From Nitrospira sp. (GTDB taxonomy: Bacteria; Nitrospirota; Nitrospiria; Nitrospirales; Nitrospiraceae), in the NCBI GenBank assembly GCA_005116945.1, contig SWDH01000026.1, positions 1 to 45,162 on the forward strand: DNA of 45,162 bases, given 5' to 3'. Positions within the stretch are counted from its first letter, which is position 1, and every line of letters begins with the position of its first letter. The notes under the pieces are model-generated. The model was not told the origin of the DNA. It did no database searches and worked only from the letters and a program-made list of their open reading frames with translations. The position numbers and the translations under genes are program-made. Shown here piece by piece: positions 37,972-45,162 of this stretch.

Positions 37972-39164
37972 GAGGCAATCCCCTCCAGCACCGGCACCGA
38001 GGCGCATGCCGTGGCGCCCCCTCCTGGCGTGCTCACGATCGAAAAATGGCCCCCGAGGAGTGAGGCGCGTTCCTGTATGCCACATAGCCCAAAGGAGCGA
38101 GCCGTGGTCACCCTCTCAACAGGGATCCCCTTCCCGTTGTCAATCACCTCTAAGGTCACATTTCCGCCATCCTGGTACAGCCGCATCGACACCTGTGATG
38201 CCGCGGCATGACGCATCACATTCGTCAGCAACTCCTGCCCGATTCGAAACAACGTGGTCGACACTTCGGAGGACAAGGTGGTGGATGACAATTCCGGTGA
38301 CACGTCGATCGTGCACCGCGCCCCCGTGCGATGTTGTACCATCGTGACCAGGCTCTCCAACGCCGGGACCAGTCCGAGATCGTCCAGTATCGCAGGGCGC
38401 AAGGCCGCAGCTTTGGCGCGAACAGACCCCAAGAGTGCATCGACCGATCCCGACATGACCTGAACTCTTCCCAGCAGATCTCCAACGTCGGATGGAGCAG
38501 ATGATTGTGTGAGTGTTGTGCCGCACCACGCCAGATCGAATTTCAATCCGGTCAATGCCTGCCCGAACTCATCGTGTAATTCCCGTGCAATTCTACGCCG
38601 TTCCTCTTCTACGGCTTTCTGTGCCTGGCGAGCCGCGCTACGTGCTCTGGCATTGGCCAACTGGAAGGCCTCTTCCACCTGAGTCTCTGGGCCAACGGCA
38701 GTGCCGATAGCCATGAGGCCGATCAGATCCCCTTGAGGCCCCAGCACCCGCGATATATTCCAAGAAAGCATCGTCTGTGAGCCTGCGCGTCCCACGAGAG
38801 GGATCTCGATTCCTCTCACATCGTTCCCTTCGGCGACTCGTGCAAGTTCGGCCAGGAACGACTCACGCGCCTTCATCGGAAGACACAATGCCACATAGCG
38901 GCGACCCAAAGCTTGGTCGGCTGTCCAGCCGGAGACCGTTTCGGCCGCGCGATTCCATTCCAGAATGATGGATTCTGGCGAGAGCAGTAGGACGGCGTTG
39001 CTGGAGGCCTCCAGTAGTGCACGATAGCAATGGTCAATCAGCCCCCCTGGGTCCTGGGTCGGCTTTGGGATATGTGCGGTCTTGAATCTCGCGTTTTTTC
39101 TCACGCCTCGACTAAGCGTGCGAGCCGATAAGGCCGTGACAAGACGAATGGGTGAGTGTTTCAT
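37968..39164 (-). CDS. PAS-domain sensor histidine kinase (HisKA_3 type)
   Basis: A 398-residue cytoplasmic sensor kinase. A PAS domain spans about residues 45-165 (YRALLEASSNAVLLLSPESI, ILEWNRAAETVSGW, then SWNISRVLGPQG). The dimerisation/phospho-accepting helix has the histidine in RRRIARELHDEFGQALTGLK, followed by the HATPase_c domain with ELLTNVMRHAAASQV, VIDNGKGIP and FGLCGIQERASLLGG. It has no membrane segment, so it senses an internal signal. Its start overlaps the stop codon of the upstream kinase (ATGA at 39161-39164) and its own stop overlaps the response regulator start, so all three are translationally coupled. Confidence 0.92.
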   Translation of the reverse strand: MKHSPIRLVTALSARTLSRGVRKNARFKTAHIPKPTQDPGGLIDHCYRALLEASSNAVLLLSPESIILEWNRAAETVSGWTADQALGRRYVALCLPMKARESFLAELARVAEGNDVRGIEIPLVGRAGSQTMLSWNISRVLGPQGDLIGLMAIGTAVGPETQVEEAFQLANARARSAARQAQKAVEEERRRIARELHDEFGQALTGLKFDLAWCGTTLTQSSAPSDVGDLLGRVQVMSGSVDALLGSVRAKAAALRPAILDDLGLVPALESLVTMVQHRTGARCTIDVSPELSSTTLSSEVSTTLFRIGQELLTNVMRHAAASQVSMRLYQDGGNVTLEVIDNGKGIPVERVTTARSFGLCGIQERASLLGGHFSIVSTPGGGATACASVPVLEGIAS

Positions 39165-39997
39165 ACGATTGCAAGTATCGGTTCAAGATACACGTCGGCA
39201 GTAAGGCATGTGCCTCGCCCCACCGTGGATTGGACATTCAAGCGGCCACCGATTTTTCTGATCCGCTCCTCCATACGCGAGAACCCAGGGCCCTTATCTC
39301 CTCCGATCTCGACATCGAAGCCTGATCCGTTGTCTCGAATGCTCAGCTGTACTCGCGTGCCGACGTGCCGCAAGGCGATCACGACTCGTGTCGCGTGGGC
39401 GTGGCAGACACAATTGCTCAAGGCCTCTCTGGCGATCGCAATAAGTTCATGTGCCTCTTCGTTAGTCAGAATCTCCTCTGCTTTCGGGTCGATCTCCACA
39501 CGAATCCGTACCTCACTCACATCTTCAATGGCCTGGGCGAGGGCCTGTAACTCGGAAACCAGTCGAAATGGATCCGCAGGGTCCGATTCCACACTCGCAA
39601 TCATGCGCTGGATGTCTTCGATAACCGTATTGAGTTGGTCTTCCGCCTGATTGTGAGTGCGCGGCCCAGCCTGTGGCGCCCCCTGGTGCAATCCAGAGGT
39701 CTGCTCAAGGGTTAGCTTGATCGAGTAGAGGGCTTGCAGCACAGAATCGTGCAACTCCCGTCCGATGCGACTGCGATCATAAAGGAGGGCGCTCAATCGT
39801 TGCTCCGATGCCTGAAGACCGGAGACGAGACTACTTCCAACCTCTTCTCTCAAGAGGCACGTAACAGACGCTTCTCCGTCGGTCGGCATTCCATGCGCGC
39901 TCATTGCACGCTGGTGTTGCTGACCGGAAGAGGACCTGAACCCTTCGAGAAGCTGTAATCCCCGCCGATCTTTCTTCACTTGAAGCGGCCTTTCCAT
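39161..39997 (-). CDS. Sensor histidine kinase without a recognised input domain (HisKA_3 type)
   Basis: A 278-residue NarX/DegS-type kinase. Its histidine box is SRIGRELHDSVLQALYSIKL, and its ATP-binding parts are EALSNCVCHAHATRVVIAL, IRDNGSGFDVEI and GPGFSRMEERIRKIGGRL. No PAS, GAF or membrane domain is seen in the first 70 residues, which look disordered (SSSGQQHQRAM). It may be a partner of the PAS kinase downstream, either as heterodimer or phospho-modulator. The start is uncertain: ATG 39997 lacks a clear binding site, and GTG 40033 is an alternative with weak GAGAAG. It is the first gene of the operon and faces luxI across the palindrome. Confidence 0.88.
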   Translation of the reverse strand: MERPLQVKKDRRGLQLLEGFRSSSGQQHQRAMSAHGMPTDGEASVTCLLREEVGSSLVSGLQASEQRLSALLYDRSRIGRELHDSVLQALYSIKLTLEQTSGLHQGAPQAGPRTHNQAEDQLNTVIEDIQRMIASVESDPADPFRLVSELQALAQAIEDVSEVRIRVEIDPKAEEILTNEEAHELIAIAREALSNCVCHAHATRVVIALRHVGTRVQLSIRDNGSGFDVEIGGDKGPGFSRMEERIRKIGGRLNVQSTVGRGTCLTADVYLEPILAIV

Positions 39998-40059
39998 AGT
40001 GTGACGTGAACCTTTACAGGGCCTTCCCCTCACAGGCTTCTCAATGTTGAAGCGTACTG

Positions 40060-40117
40060 CTTATACCCGACTGCCACACATCGGTCACCTGGCGGATCCG
40101 CCAGGTGACCGATGTGT
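40060..40117. promoter_or_regulatory. Lux-box-like 42-bp palindrome with divergent -10 elements
   Basis: Positions 40076-40117 form a perfect 42-bp palindrome (each arm begins ACACATCGGTCACC and the arms mirror exactly). Its central 20 bp, ACCTGGCGGATCCGCCAGGT (40087-40106), has the classical lux-box form ACCTG-N10-CAGGT. On the minus strand, TATAAG (40060-40065) is centred 34 bp from the palindrome centre, the distance expected for LuxR-type activation. On the plus strand, TGTAAC (40125-40130) is centred 31 bp away. The start codons of luxI and the kinase gene are about 90 and 100 bp from the centre. LuxR binding here would control both directions. Confidence 0.7.
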
Positions 40118-40185
40118 TCAAATTTGTAACCCTGCGAACCAGTTCGCATTTCCCATTGTATTTCAATTTGTTGGAGGTGATCCCC

Positions 40186-40863
40186 ATGACCACGGAAATT
40201 AGACAGGAATCCAGACAGATTGCATTCTATGAGGGAGAGTTGTTGGTGAAGGCGCTCGAAAGCGAGGAGGAATTCCGACAGGCTTACCATCTTCGACATC
40301 GAGTCTTCGCCGAAAAGCTCAGATGGGTGCCGGAGAGACATGACCAACTTGAGTCTGATATCTACGACGCATGGAGTACCTCGATCGGCCTTTTCTCTAA
40401 CCAACAACTGCTCGGAATGGTACGGATGACGCCCGCCCCGTTCCCATTTATGCTAGAAAGCGAATTCAGCGGGTGCCTGGTCGGGTCACATCGCGTTCGC
40501 AAGAACCTCGATACCGCTGAAATTACCCGCTTGGCCGTGGATCCTGCCATTGCCGACCGAGGACTCTCCGCAAGGCTCATGCGGACTATTTTCAAGGGCA
40601 TGTATCAATGGACGCTCGCCAATAATATTCGGTATACGTACCTGGTGGTGGAAAACAGACTGCTACGCGTGGTGCAGCGGATCGGCTGGCCCTGTCATGC
40701 AATCGGGGATCCCGTCGCACTTCCTCCAGCGGAGGTGCTCTCGGTTGGAGCGCTGCTCGACCTCGATGAGTTTCGCTCAGACGCAGCAGCTAAGCGGCCT
40801 GAGATGTTGGAGTGGCTGAATACCAAGGAACCAGCCACGATGGAGATTGAGGCACGGGGGTGA
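40186..40863 (+). CDS. luxI: LuxI-family acyl-homoserine-lactone synthase
   Basis: A 225-residue autoinducer synthase that couples an acyl chain from acyl-ACP to S-adenosylmethionine. All eight invariant residues of the family appear in order and at the right spacing: R37, F41, W47, D58, D61, R80, E112 and R115, in HLRHRVFAEKLRW, ESDIYD, MVRMTP and AEITRLAV. The ATG at 40186 follows TTGGAGGTGATCCCC, a strong binding site. The acyl chain cannot be read from sequence. Acyl-homoserine-lactone production has been reported in Nitrospira. It is paired with a convergent luxR-type gene 293 bp downstream and with a lux-box-like palindrome upstream. Confidence 0.95.
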   Translation: MTTEIRQESRQIAFYEGELLVKALESEEEFRQAYHLRHRVFAEKLRWVPERHDQLESDIYDAWSTSIGLFSNQQLLGMVRMTPAPFPFMLESEFSGCLVGSHRVRKNLDTAEITRLAVDPAIADRGLSARLMRTIFKGMYQWTLANNIRYTYLVVENRLLRVVQRIGWPCHAIGDPVALPPAEVLSVGALLDLDEFRSDAAAKRPEMLEWLNTKEPATMEIEARG

Positions 40864-40948
40864 CGGATGCCATCGCTTTTGAATTGGCGGAACTGGTTCC
40901 CAGTAACAACATAGCGAAAAACCGCTTGCGCATTCTTCGTGAGAGGTC

Positions 40949-41290
40949 GTGACGAAACCGCCGAAGCGTATGGCGCGACGGGCGCGCGAAACCCCGCGGG
41001 AAAGAGCCATACTTAAACAGTATGCTGACCGACTACGCAACGAGCTCGCCCACCAACAGGCTTGTCGTAGCAGCGTACGGCCTGTCTGCCTGCGAACCGC
41101 ACAGGTAAACGTCGCAGTAGAAGTCTTTGTGATGATGAGAGCGAAAGGAGGAGAGTTTAGCTCGCGGTGGGAAGACCATGCAGGACGGGAAGTCCGTGTT
41201 CCATGGCTGCCGCAACTGCCTGTGAGCGGGACGTCACATCGAGTTTGGAGAAGATGCTCGCAAGATGGAAGCGCACCGTTCGCTCTGTGA
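40949..41290 (+). CDS. Doubtful small ORF between luxI and luxR
   Basis: A 113-codon frame starting with GTG after GAGAGGTC, an acceptable binding site. The first 70 residues are basic and helical (RETPRERAILKQYADRLRNE), and the last 43 codons lie antisense to the 3' end of luxR, where composition becomes R/W/S-rich. The first part could be a genuine small protein that was extended by chance, or the whole frame could be spurious. I list it only because the gap from 40864 to 41156 is otherwise empty. Confidence 0.25.
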   Translation: MTKPPKRMARRARETPRERAILKQYADRLRNELAHQQACRSSVRPVCLRTAQVNVAVEVFVMMRAKGGEFSSRWEDHAGREVRVPWLPQLPVSGTSHRVWRRCSQDGSAPFAL

Positions 41291-41972
41291 CTCCAAGAAT
41301 TTGGCCGACCTCCCAGTTCGTCTTGCCGTTCTTGATCCAATTCAGGATGGTCACTTCGCGTGGAGATAGTTCTTTCACGCACTGTTCCGTCGCCGGAGCA
41401 TTCCTCCGGGCTGTTCTCAGAAGGGCAAGATGGAGATGGTGGCCGAGATATTCCACAAGTTGAGTGTATCGCTCAGCATCCACCTCTTTTTCTCCTGCGA
41501 AGGAGAAAAACGTGGCGAGGCCGCATGCCGGGTCGACTGCACTGGTAGTTATTCCATCTGCCAGGCCAAACCCCCTGGCGGTTTCGATAAATTCCAACTC
41601 ATTGTCGGAGGTCGCTTGTTGGTAGGTCCGTTTCCAGACCTGGGTGCCGGAAGATCGTGAGGCGGCCTGAAACACAGGGTCAACGCTAGCATACCCATTC
41701 TTCCAGTAGAGGTAGAGCCATTCATCTGGATAGCTGACATTCACGACATTCGTGAACCCCTCAAATTGTCCACCAAGACCGAGGCGCGCCAGCCCACCGA
41801 GTAGGCGATTGAACGGGAACAACTCCTGAAACCGAACCATCGCGTCTCTCACATCATCAGAGGTTTCCGCTTGAGCGGCATAGTGAAAGACTTCAAGCGC
41901 GTGCTGGCACTCCTGCTTTGAGAAATTATCGAATAACTGACTTGGCAGGGGGTACTTGAAACTTAGTGCCAT
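41157..41972 (-). CDS. luxR: LuxR-type acyl-homoserine-lactone receptor and transcription factor
   Basis: A 271-residue protein with an N-terminal autoinducer-binding domain (residues about 35-190) and a C-terminal LuxR helix-turn-helix. Conserved ligand-pocket residues of the LuxR/TraR family are recognisable in YPDEWLYLYWKNGYASVDPV (W, Y, D, P) and QVWKR, with GLADGITTSA following. The DNA-binding part reads LSPREVTILNWIKNGKTNWE, then LGVTERTVRFHLASIFSKLD. I chose ATG 41972. The open frame reaches 42068 without a binding site. It is convergent with luxI, and likely the regulator that binds the palindrome at 40076-40117. Confidence 0.92.
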   Translation of the reverse strand: MALSFKYPLPSQLFDNFSKQECQHALEVFHYAAQAETSDDVRDAMVRFQELFPFNRLLGGLARLGLGGQFEGFTNVVNVSYPDEWLYLYWKNGYASVDPVFQAASRSSGTQVWKRTYQQATSDNELEFIETARGFGLADGITTSAVDPACGLATFFSFAGEKEVDAERYTQLVEYLGHHLHLALLRTARRNAPATEQCVKELSPREVTILNWIKNGKTNWEVGQILGVTERTVRFHLASIFSKLDVTSRSQAVAAAMEHGLPVLHGLPTAS

Positions 41973-42011
41973 GAGAATTTCACACTCAATAAGACTACGT
42001 GAGTAGGGCCT

Positions 42012-42040
42012 AGTATACACAAAGATCTCGCAAGAATGAA
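42012..42040 (-). promoter_or_regulatory. Candidate sigma-70 promoter of luxR
   Basis: On the minus strand TTCATT (42035-42040) and TATACT (42012-42017) are 17 bp apart. The -10 matches at five of six positions, while the -35 matches only three. The predicted transcript would begin about 33 bases before the luxR ATG. I see no lux-box-like palindrome here, so luxR may not be under its own control through such a site. The stretch 42041-42145 before the porin gene shows no clear promoter. Confidence 0.35.
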
Positions 42041-42145
42041 CATCTTTTTTTGCGTCCGGGCAGGGCAAATGGCCCTATTAAAATCTCTTGTTTCTCAGTA
42101 CCATGCACTGCGTGTTTTCCGCCCTTCAAAGAGAATGGGAGAACC

Positions 42146-43492
42146 ATGAACTGGGTCTTGTGTTCAGTAATCCTAATGATGATTTTTTCTTTCCCATCAA
42201 CTACTTCGGCGCAAGCTATCCGACTTCAACCGCAAGGAGCCGCCGCGGCCGGTCAGGGAAATGCATTTGTTGCTCAGGCGGACGACGCATCGGCAATCCA
42301 TTTCAATCCAGCCGGTCTGACTCAGGTCGCTGGCGTCCAGAGTATGGTCGGGTCGACTCTCATGGGAGGATCGATCAAATACAAAAGCCCAGCAGGTTTT
42401 GACGTAAGAGGTGATCTTGGCGGGAGTATCACCTCTCCACCTCCAAGCCATTTCTATATGAGCGCCAATCTTGGAGCGCTTGGCGCATCGATGCTTTCCC
42501 CCGTCACACTGGGGATCGGTCTGACTTCGCCGTTTGGCTCGAGCACTCGCTATCCAGTCGATGGCCCTTTCAATACCGCCGTCACCACTGCAGCGCTTCC
42601 CCTCATCGATATCAAGCCGACCGTCGCCTATAAACTCAACGATCAGTTGGCGATCGGAGTGAGCGCCGACATCTATACCTTCGCAAGTTTTCTTGGACAG
42701 GGACATATCGAACAGAAACAAGTGGGCGTCGGAGCCTTGAGTGGAGCGTCCGTCGAACTGAACGGCTCAGGAACAGGGGCTGGCGCAACCGTCAGCCTGC
42801 TCTATACCCCGTTGAGAAACGGCGATGGCAAGCCGATCACCTCTATCGGACTGGTCTACCGCACCCAAGCTGTGGTGCCGTTGAGTGGATCGTTGTTGGT
42901 CAATGGGGCGAAGGTTGCCGACGCCTCCACCAATCTCGTACTACCACAGATCTACACCGGCGGCATTGCGATCTGGCCGGTTCGCACAAGCGAGCGGGAA
43001 TGGAAGTTGGAGCTCGACGTGGAATATGTCGGGTGGAAATCGAATCGCAACCTCGACGTCCAGCTCTCATCCGGTGGAGTCATCCCGCAACCACAACAAT
43101 GGAAGACGGTGACGGTCGTGGCGATCGGCACTGAATACAAATGGCTCGACCCCACATGGTTGCCTCATTGGGATGTGGCGGTTCGATCTGGATACACGCG
43201 AATAGAGAATCCTGTTCCCGATACGACACTCAACCCGGGGATCATCTCGTTATCTTCCAATACACTGTCCATTGGAGCCGGATTGTTGTGTAAGGGTCAG
43301 GGCCGGTTTCTGGGGTTGGTTCCTTGCGGGGGAGCATCCGCGCTCTGGCCGAAGGGGATTGGACTCGATGTAGCATTCCAAGAATGGTTTTATGAATCGC
43401 GGACGGTTGCGGGAAATTTAAACCCCACCGTCGATGGGACCTATCATGCCTTTGTCCATCTGGGAACCGTTAGTGCAAAGTTTCTGTTCTAA
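42146..43492 (+). CDS. FadL/OmpP1/TodX-family outer-membrane transporter
   Basis: A 448-residue outer-membrane protein with signal peptide MNWVLCSVILMMIFSFPSTT followed by SAQA. The mature start AIRLQPQGAAAAGQGNAFVA and QADDASAIHFNPAGLTQVAG is the family hallmark: the N-terminal plug with NPAGL. The rest is a 14-strand-type barrel (LKLDVEYVGWKS-like strands, FQEWFYESRTV near the end) and the last residue is phenylalanine (VSAKFLF), as expected for barrel insertion. FadL proteins import long-chain fatty acids and other hydrophobic molecules, and in some bacteria long-chain acyl-homoserine lactones. GGGAGAACC precedes the ATG. It is divergent from luxR. Confidence 0.93.
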   Translation: MNWVLCSVILMMIFSFPSTTSAQAIRLQPQGAAAAGQGNAFVAQADDASAIHFNPAGLTQVAGVQSMVGSTLMGGSIKYKSPAGFDVRGDLGGSITSPPPSHFYMSANLGALGASMLSPVTLGIGLTSPFGSSTRYPVDGPFNTAVTTAALPLIDIKPTVAYKLNDQLAIGVSADIYTFASFLGQGHIEQKQVGVGALSGASVELNGSGTGAGATVSLLYTPLRNGDGKPITSIGLVYRTQAVVPLSGSLLVNGAKVADASTNLVLPQIYTGGIAIWPVRTSEREWKLELDVEYVGWKSNRNLDVQLSSGGVIPQPQQWKTVTVVAIGTEYKWLDPTWLPHWDVAVRSGYTRIENPVPDTTLNPGIISLSSNTLSIGAGLLCKGQGRFLGLVPCGGASALWPKGIGLDVAFQEWFYESRTVAGNLNPTVDGTYHAFVHLGTVSAKFLF

Positions 43493-43725
43493 CACCAATT
43501 TGATCCTGCGAGCTCGCTCACACACAGAACAATCGAGTGTCTGAGTGTCGCGGCTTCATGAGAATTGCCTTCTGCCCACCCTGTTGTCCATAGAAAAAAC
43601 CAAGGCTAGGCCGGCACGAGCGGCGCTGATTGACTGTAGCGGTCCGAAACTAGCACAGCCCGGCCTGCTCGACGATCTTCTTCCCGATCACCCCCGCGAC
43701 GATTTCAAGCGTGGTGGCGAGCCTC

Positions 43726-44373
43726 TCATTCAACCAGACGATGGTCGAGGGCATAGCGGATCAGTTCGGCAGTGGTCGTGAGTTCAAGTTTCTCCAGGAG
43801 CCGGGCTCGATAGGTGCTGACGGTCTTGATGCTGAGCGCCAGGGACTCGGCGATGTGCCGGACGGACTGGCCCTGGGCTAATAATTCAAGGACTTCGAGT
43901 TCTCGCTCAGACAATGTGTGATGGCCGGGGCGAACTGCATGCTTAGCCAGACTGCTCGCCATGCACTCGCCCAGGGAGGGGGTGACATACATGCGACCCG
44001 CCAGAACGTGCGTCACCGCTCTGGCCAACTCTTCCGCGGCAACCTGCTTGGTGAGATAGGCCATGGCCCCGGCGCGAAAGGCCCGCACGGCATATTGCTC
44101 CTCGGCATGCAGACTCAAGACCATCAGGGGGAGATCGGGGGCGAGGCGGTGTAACTCGCAGAGCAACCCCAACCCGCTCTGATCCGGCAGACTGAGATCC
44201 ACAATGGCCAGATCCCACGCTTCCCGTTGCACCGCCGCAATCCCCTTTTGCCCGGTATCCGCTTCCCCGAGCTCGACGTGCGGGAGGGCCCTTCCCAGGA
44301 TCTGTTTCACACCCAGGCGCACCACCTCGTGATCATCGATGATGAGAATTTTCACTGCCTGTGTTCCGATCAT
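43726..44373 (-). CDS. NarL/FixJ-type response regulator, paralogue of 37324-37971
   Basis: A 215-residue response regulator nearly identical in length and sequence to the one at 37324-37971. The receiver has D13, D14 and D59 (AIVDLSLPDQSG) and K in YLTKQ, and the HTH reads LSERELEVLELLAQGQSVRHI. The proteins differ mainly in conservative changes, and both end YAxDHRLVE. No kinase gene is next to it, but upstream DNA keeps a scrap of the kinase 3' end, so it arose by local duplication. It could respond to the same kinases. I chose ATG 44373 by homology to the paralogue. Confidence 0.92.
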   Translation of the reverse strand: MIGTQAVKILIIDDHEVVRLGVKQILGRALPHVELGEADTGQKGIAAVQREAWDLAIVDLSLPDQSGLGLLCELHRLAPDLPLMVLSLHAEEQYAVRAFRAGAMAYLTKQVAAEELARAVTHVLAGRMYVTPSLGECMASSLAKHAVRPGHHTLSERELEVLELLAQGQSVRHIAESLALSIKTVSTYRARLLEKLELTTTAELIRYALDHRLVE

Positions 44374-44420
44374 GAGCCCCCCTCTCCACATACGGCACAG
44401 AGGCGCAGGCTGTGAGTGCC
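44371..44420 (-). pseudogene. Remnant of the sensor kinase 3' end
   Basis: The 50 bases upstream of the regulator start, read on the minus strand, translate to LTACASVP then YVERGA. The PAS kinase gene ends ATACASVPVLEGIAS directly before its regulator. The DNA aligns with a short indel, and the ATGA junction is conserved. Upstream of about 44420 the similarity disappears, which marks a duplication breakpoint. Confidence 0.65.
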
Positions 44421-44467
44421 AGTGTTGCAGTCATGTCCTTTCTCTTCTCTTGAGCCGGTTCATTCCG

Positions 44468-45162
44468 CTATTTCCATTGAGCAAGGCTCGTACGGAGTGA
44501 TCGAGCTAAGGCAGCTCCAATTGGTTGATTGTGGATCGCGTCCCAATCACTGGTTCGCAAGAGCCTATCGTGCGGTGCGAGTGCGTTGACGTGGGAAAGC
44601 GCCAAGACGATATTCTTCCCCCCAAAGCCAAAACTGTTGATCAGTGCCCGGCGGATTCGTGCCGGTCTTCCTGTTAAGGCAACATAGTCCAAATCGCATA
44701 GGGGGTCGGGCATCGTCAGATGGAGGGTCGGAGGAATGAACTGATGTTCCAGTGCGAGCGCGGTACCGATCACCTGAAATGCGCCGCTGGCTGCAAAGGC
44801 GTGACCGAGTGCCCCTTTCAATGAGCTGACAGGAATGCGATAGGCTTGGTTTCCGAACGCATGTTTGATTGCAGACGTTTCAGCGGCATCTAGATCGATG
44901 GTGCCCAAACCGCACGCGTTAATGTAATCGACTTCTTCAGGGAACCAGTGTGCGGAGGCGAGCGTTTGCCCAATGGCGCGCCCTTGTTGTGCTCCAGACT
45001 CGAGCGGCTTGGCCATCGAATAGGCGTCACAAGTAAATCCCCATCCTTCGAGTTCCGCATACATGGGGGCACCTCGTCGTCTGGCATGTTCAAATTCTTC
45101 AAGCACCACACAGCCGGCGCCTTCGCCGAGAACCATCCCACATCGTGTTCGATCAAATGGGC
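44468..45162 (-). CDS. Beta-ketoacyl-ACP synthase-like protein (C-terminal part), catalytic His replaced
   Basis: The C-terminal 230 residues of a ketosynthase-like protein, cut by the window edge. PFDRTRCGMVLGEGAG and CVVLEEFEHARRRG start the visible part. The usual first catalytic histidine motif (NAHGTST in FabF) reads NACGLGT, with cysteine encoded by TGC at 44912-44914. The second motif, SSLKGALGHAFAASG, keeps lysine and histidine, and SFGFGGKN is near the end. The active-site cysteine lies outside the window. Loss of the first histidine is expected in a chain-length factor or other non-catalytic partner, as in aryl-polyene or type II polyketide systems, rather than in fatty-acid FabF. 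Confidence 0.8.
   Translation of the reverse strand, partial: PFDRTRCGMVLGEGAGCVVLEEFEHARRRGAPMYAELEGWGFTCDAYSMAKPLESGAQQGRAIGQTLASAHWFPEEVDYINACGLGTIDLDAAETSAIKHAFGNQAYRIPVSSLKGALGHAFAASGAFQVIGTALALEHQFIPPTLHLTMPDPLCDLDYVALTGRPARIRRALINSFGFGGKNIVLALSHVNALAPHDRLLRTSDWDAIHNQPIGAALARSLRTSLAQWK

Overview
The window looks like chromosome of a nitrite-oxidising Nitrospira. The strongest marker is a pair of genes for a periplasmic-type nitrite oxidoreductase: NxrA (positions 5632-9069) with a Tat signal, and the four-cluster ferredoxin-like NxrB (4280-5569). These are the energy-conserving enzymes of that genus. The rest (menaquinone methyltransferase, several radical SAM proteins, NarL-type regulators, many Nitrospira-style hypotheticals) fits. 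I cannot tell a canonical nitrite oxidiser from a comammox strain, or name a species, from this window. I found no rRNA, tRNA, CRISPR array or complete IS element.

Layout. 1-4070: small housekeeping and hypothetical genes, including a lipoprotein gene fused by deletion to a headless DmpA-type peptidase. 4211-13561: nxrAB with a terminator, preceded on the same strand by a moxR - DUF58 - TgpA-type transglutaminase operon that has a good sigma-70 promoter. 13645-19380: a 439-residue conserved hypothetical, a ChaN-like lipoprotein, an RluD-type pseudouridine synthase, then a scrappy stretch with a 126-bp palindromic repeat and an orphan ribbon-helix-helix gene. 19381-26223: a co-oriented redox/cofactor cluster (UbiE/MenG, B12-type radical SAM, a UspA-UspA-rubredoxin fusion with PCP_red-like segments, SPASM radical SAM with a PCP_red-like tail, CopD-like membrane protein). 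26259-31205: uvrA in a short form, then a DUF485/ActP acetate uptake pair followed by a decayed DUF486 gene. 31487-36606: an exported protein, a decayed partial copy of a HerA-like ATPase gene, the intact ATPase, and a UPF0114 membrane protein. 36703-45162: a signalling region with a phospho-site-less receiver, a two-kinase/one-regulator operon, a LuxI-type acyl-homoserine-lactone synthase, a LuxR-type receptor, a FadL-type porin, a duplicated NarL-type regulator, and the end of a ketosynthase-like gene.

The best candidate for a new system is at 37324-42000. A perfect 42-bp palindrome, whose central 20 bp is a textbook lux-box shape, sits midway between luxI and the divergent kinase-kinase-regulator operon, about 80 bp from each start codon. 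This suggests that quorum sensing controls a two-component pathway as well as its own signal synthase. Other points of interest are the UspA/rubredoxin/PCP_red protein, the UvrA that lacks almost all of its insertion domain, a probable leaderless uvrA transcript, a family of short intergenic repeats of which one copy lies in frame inside the ATPase gene, and four decayed or duplicated gene fragments.
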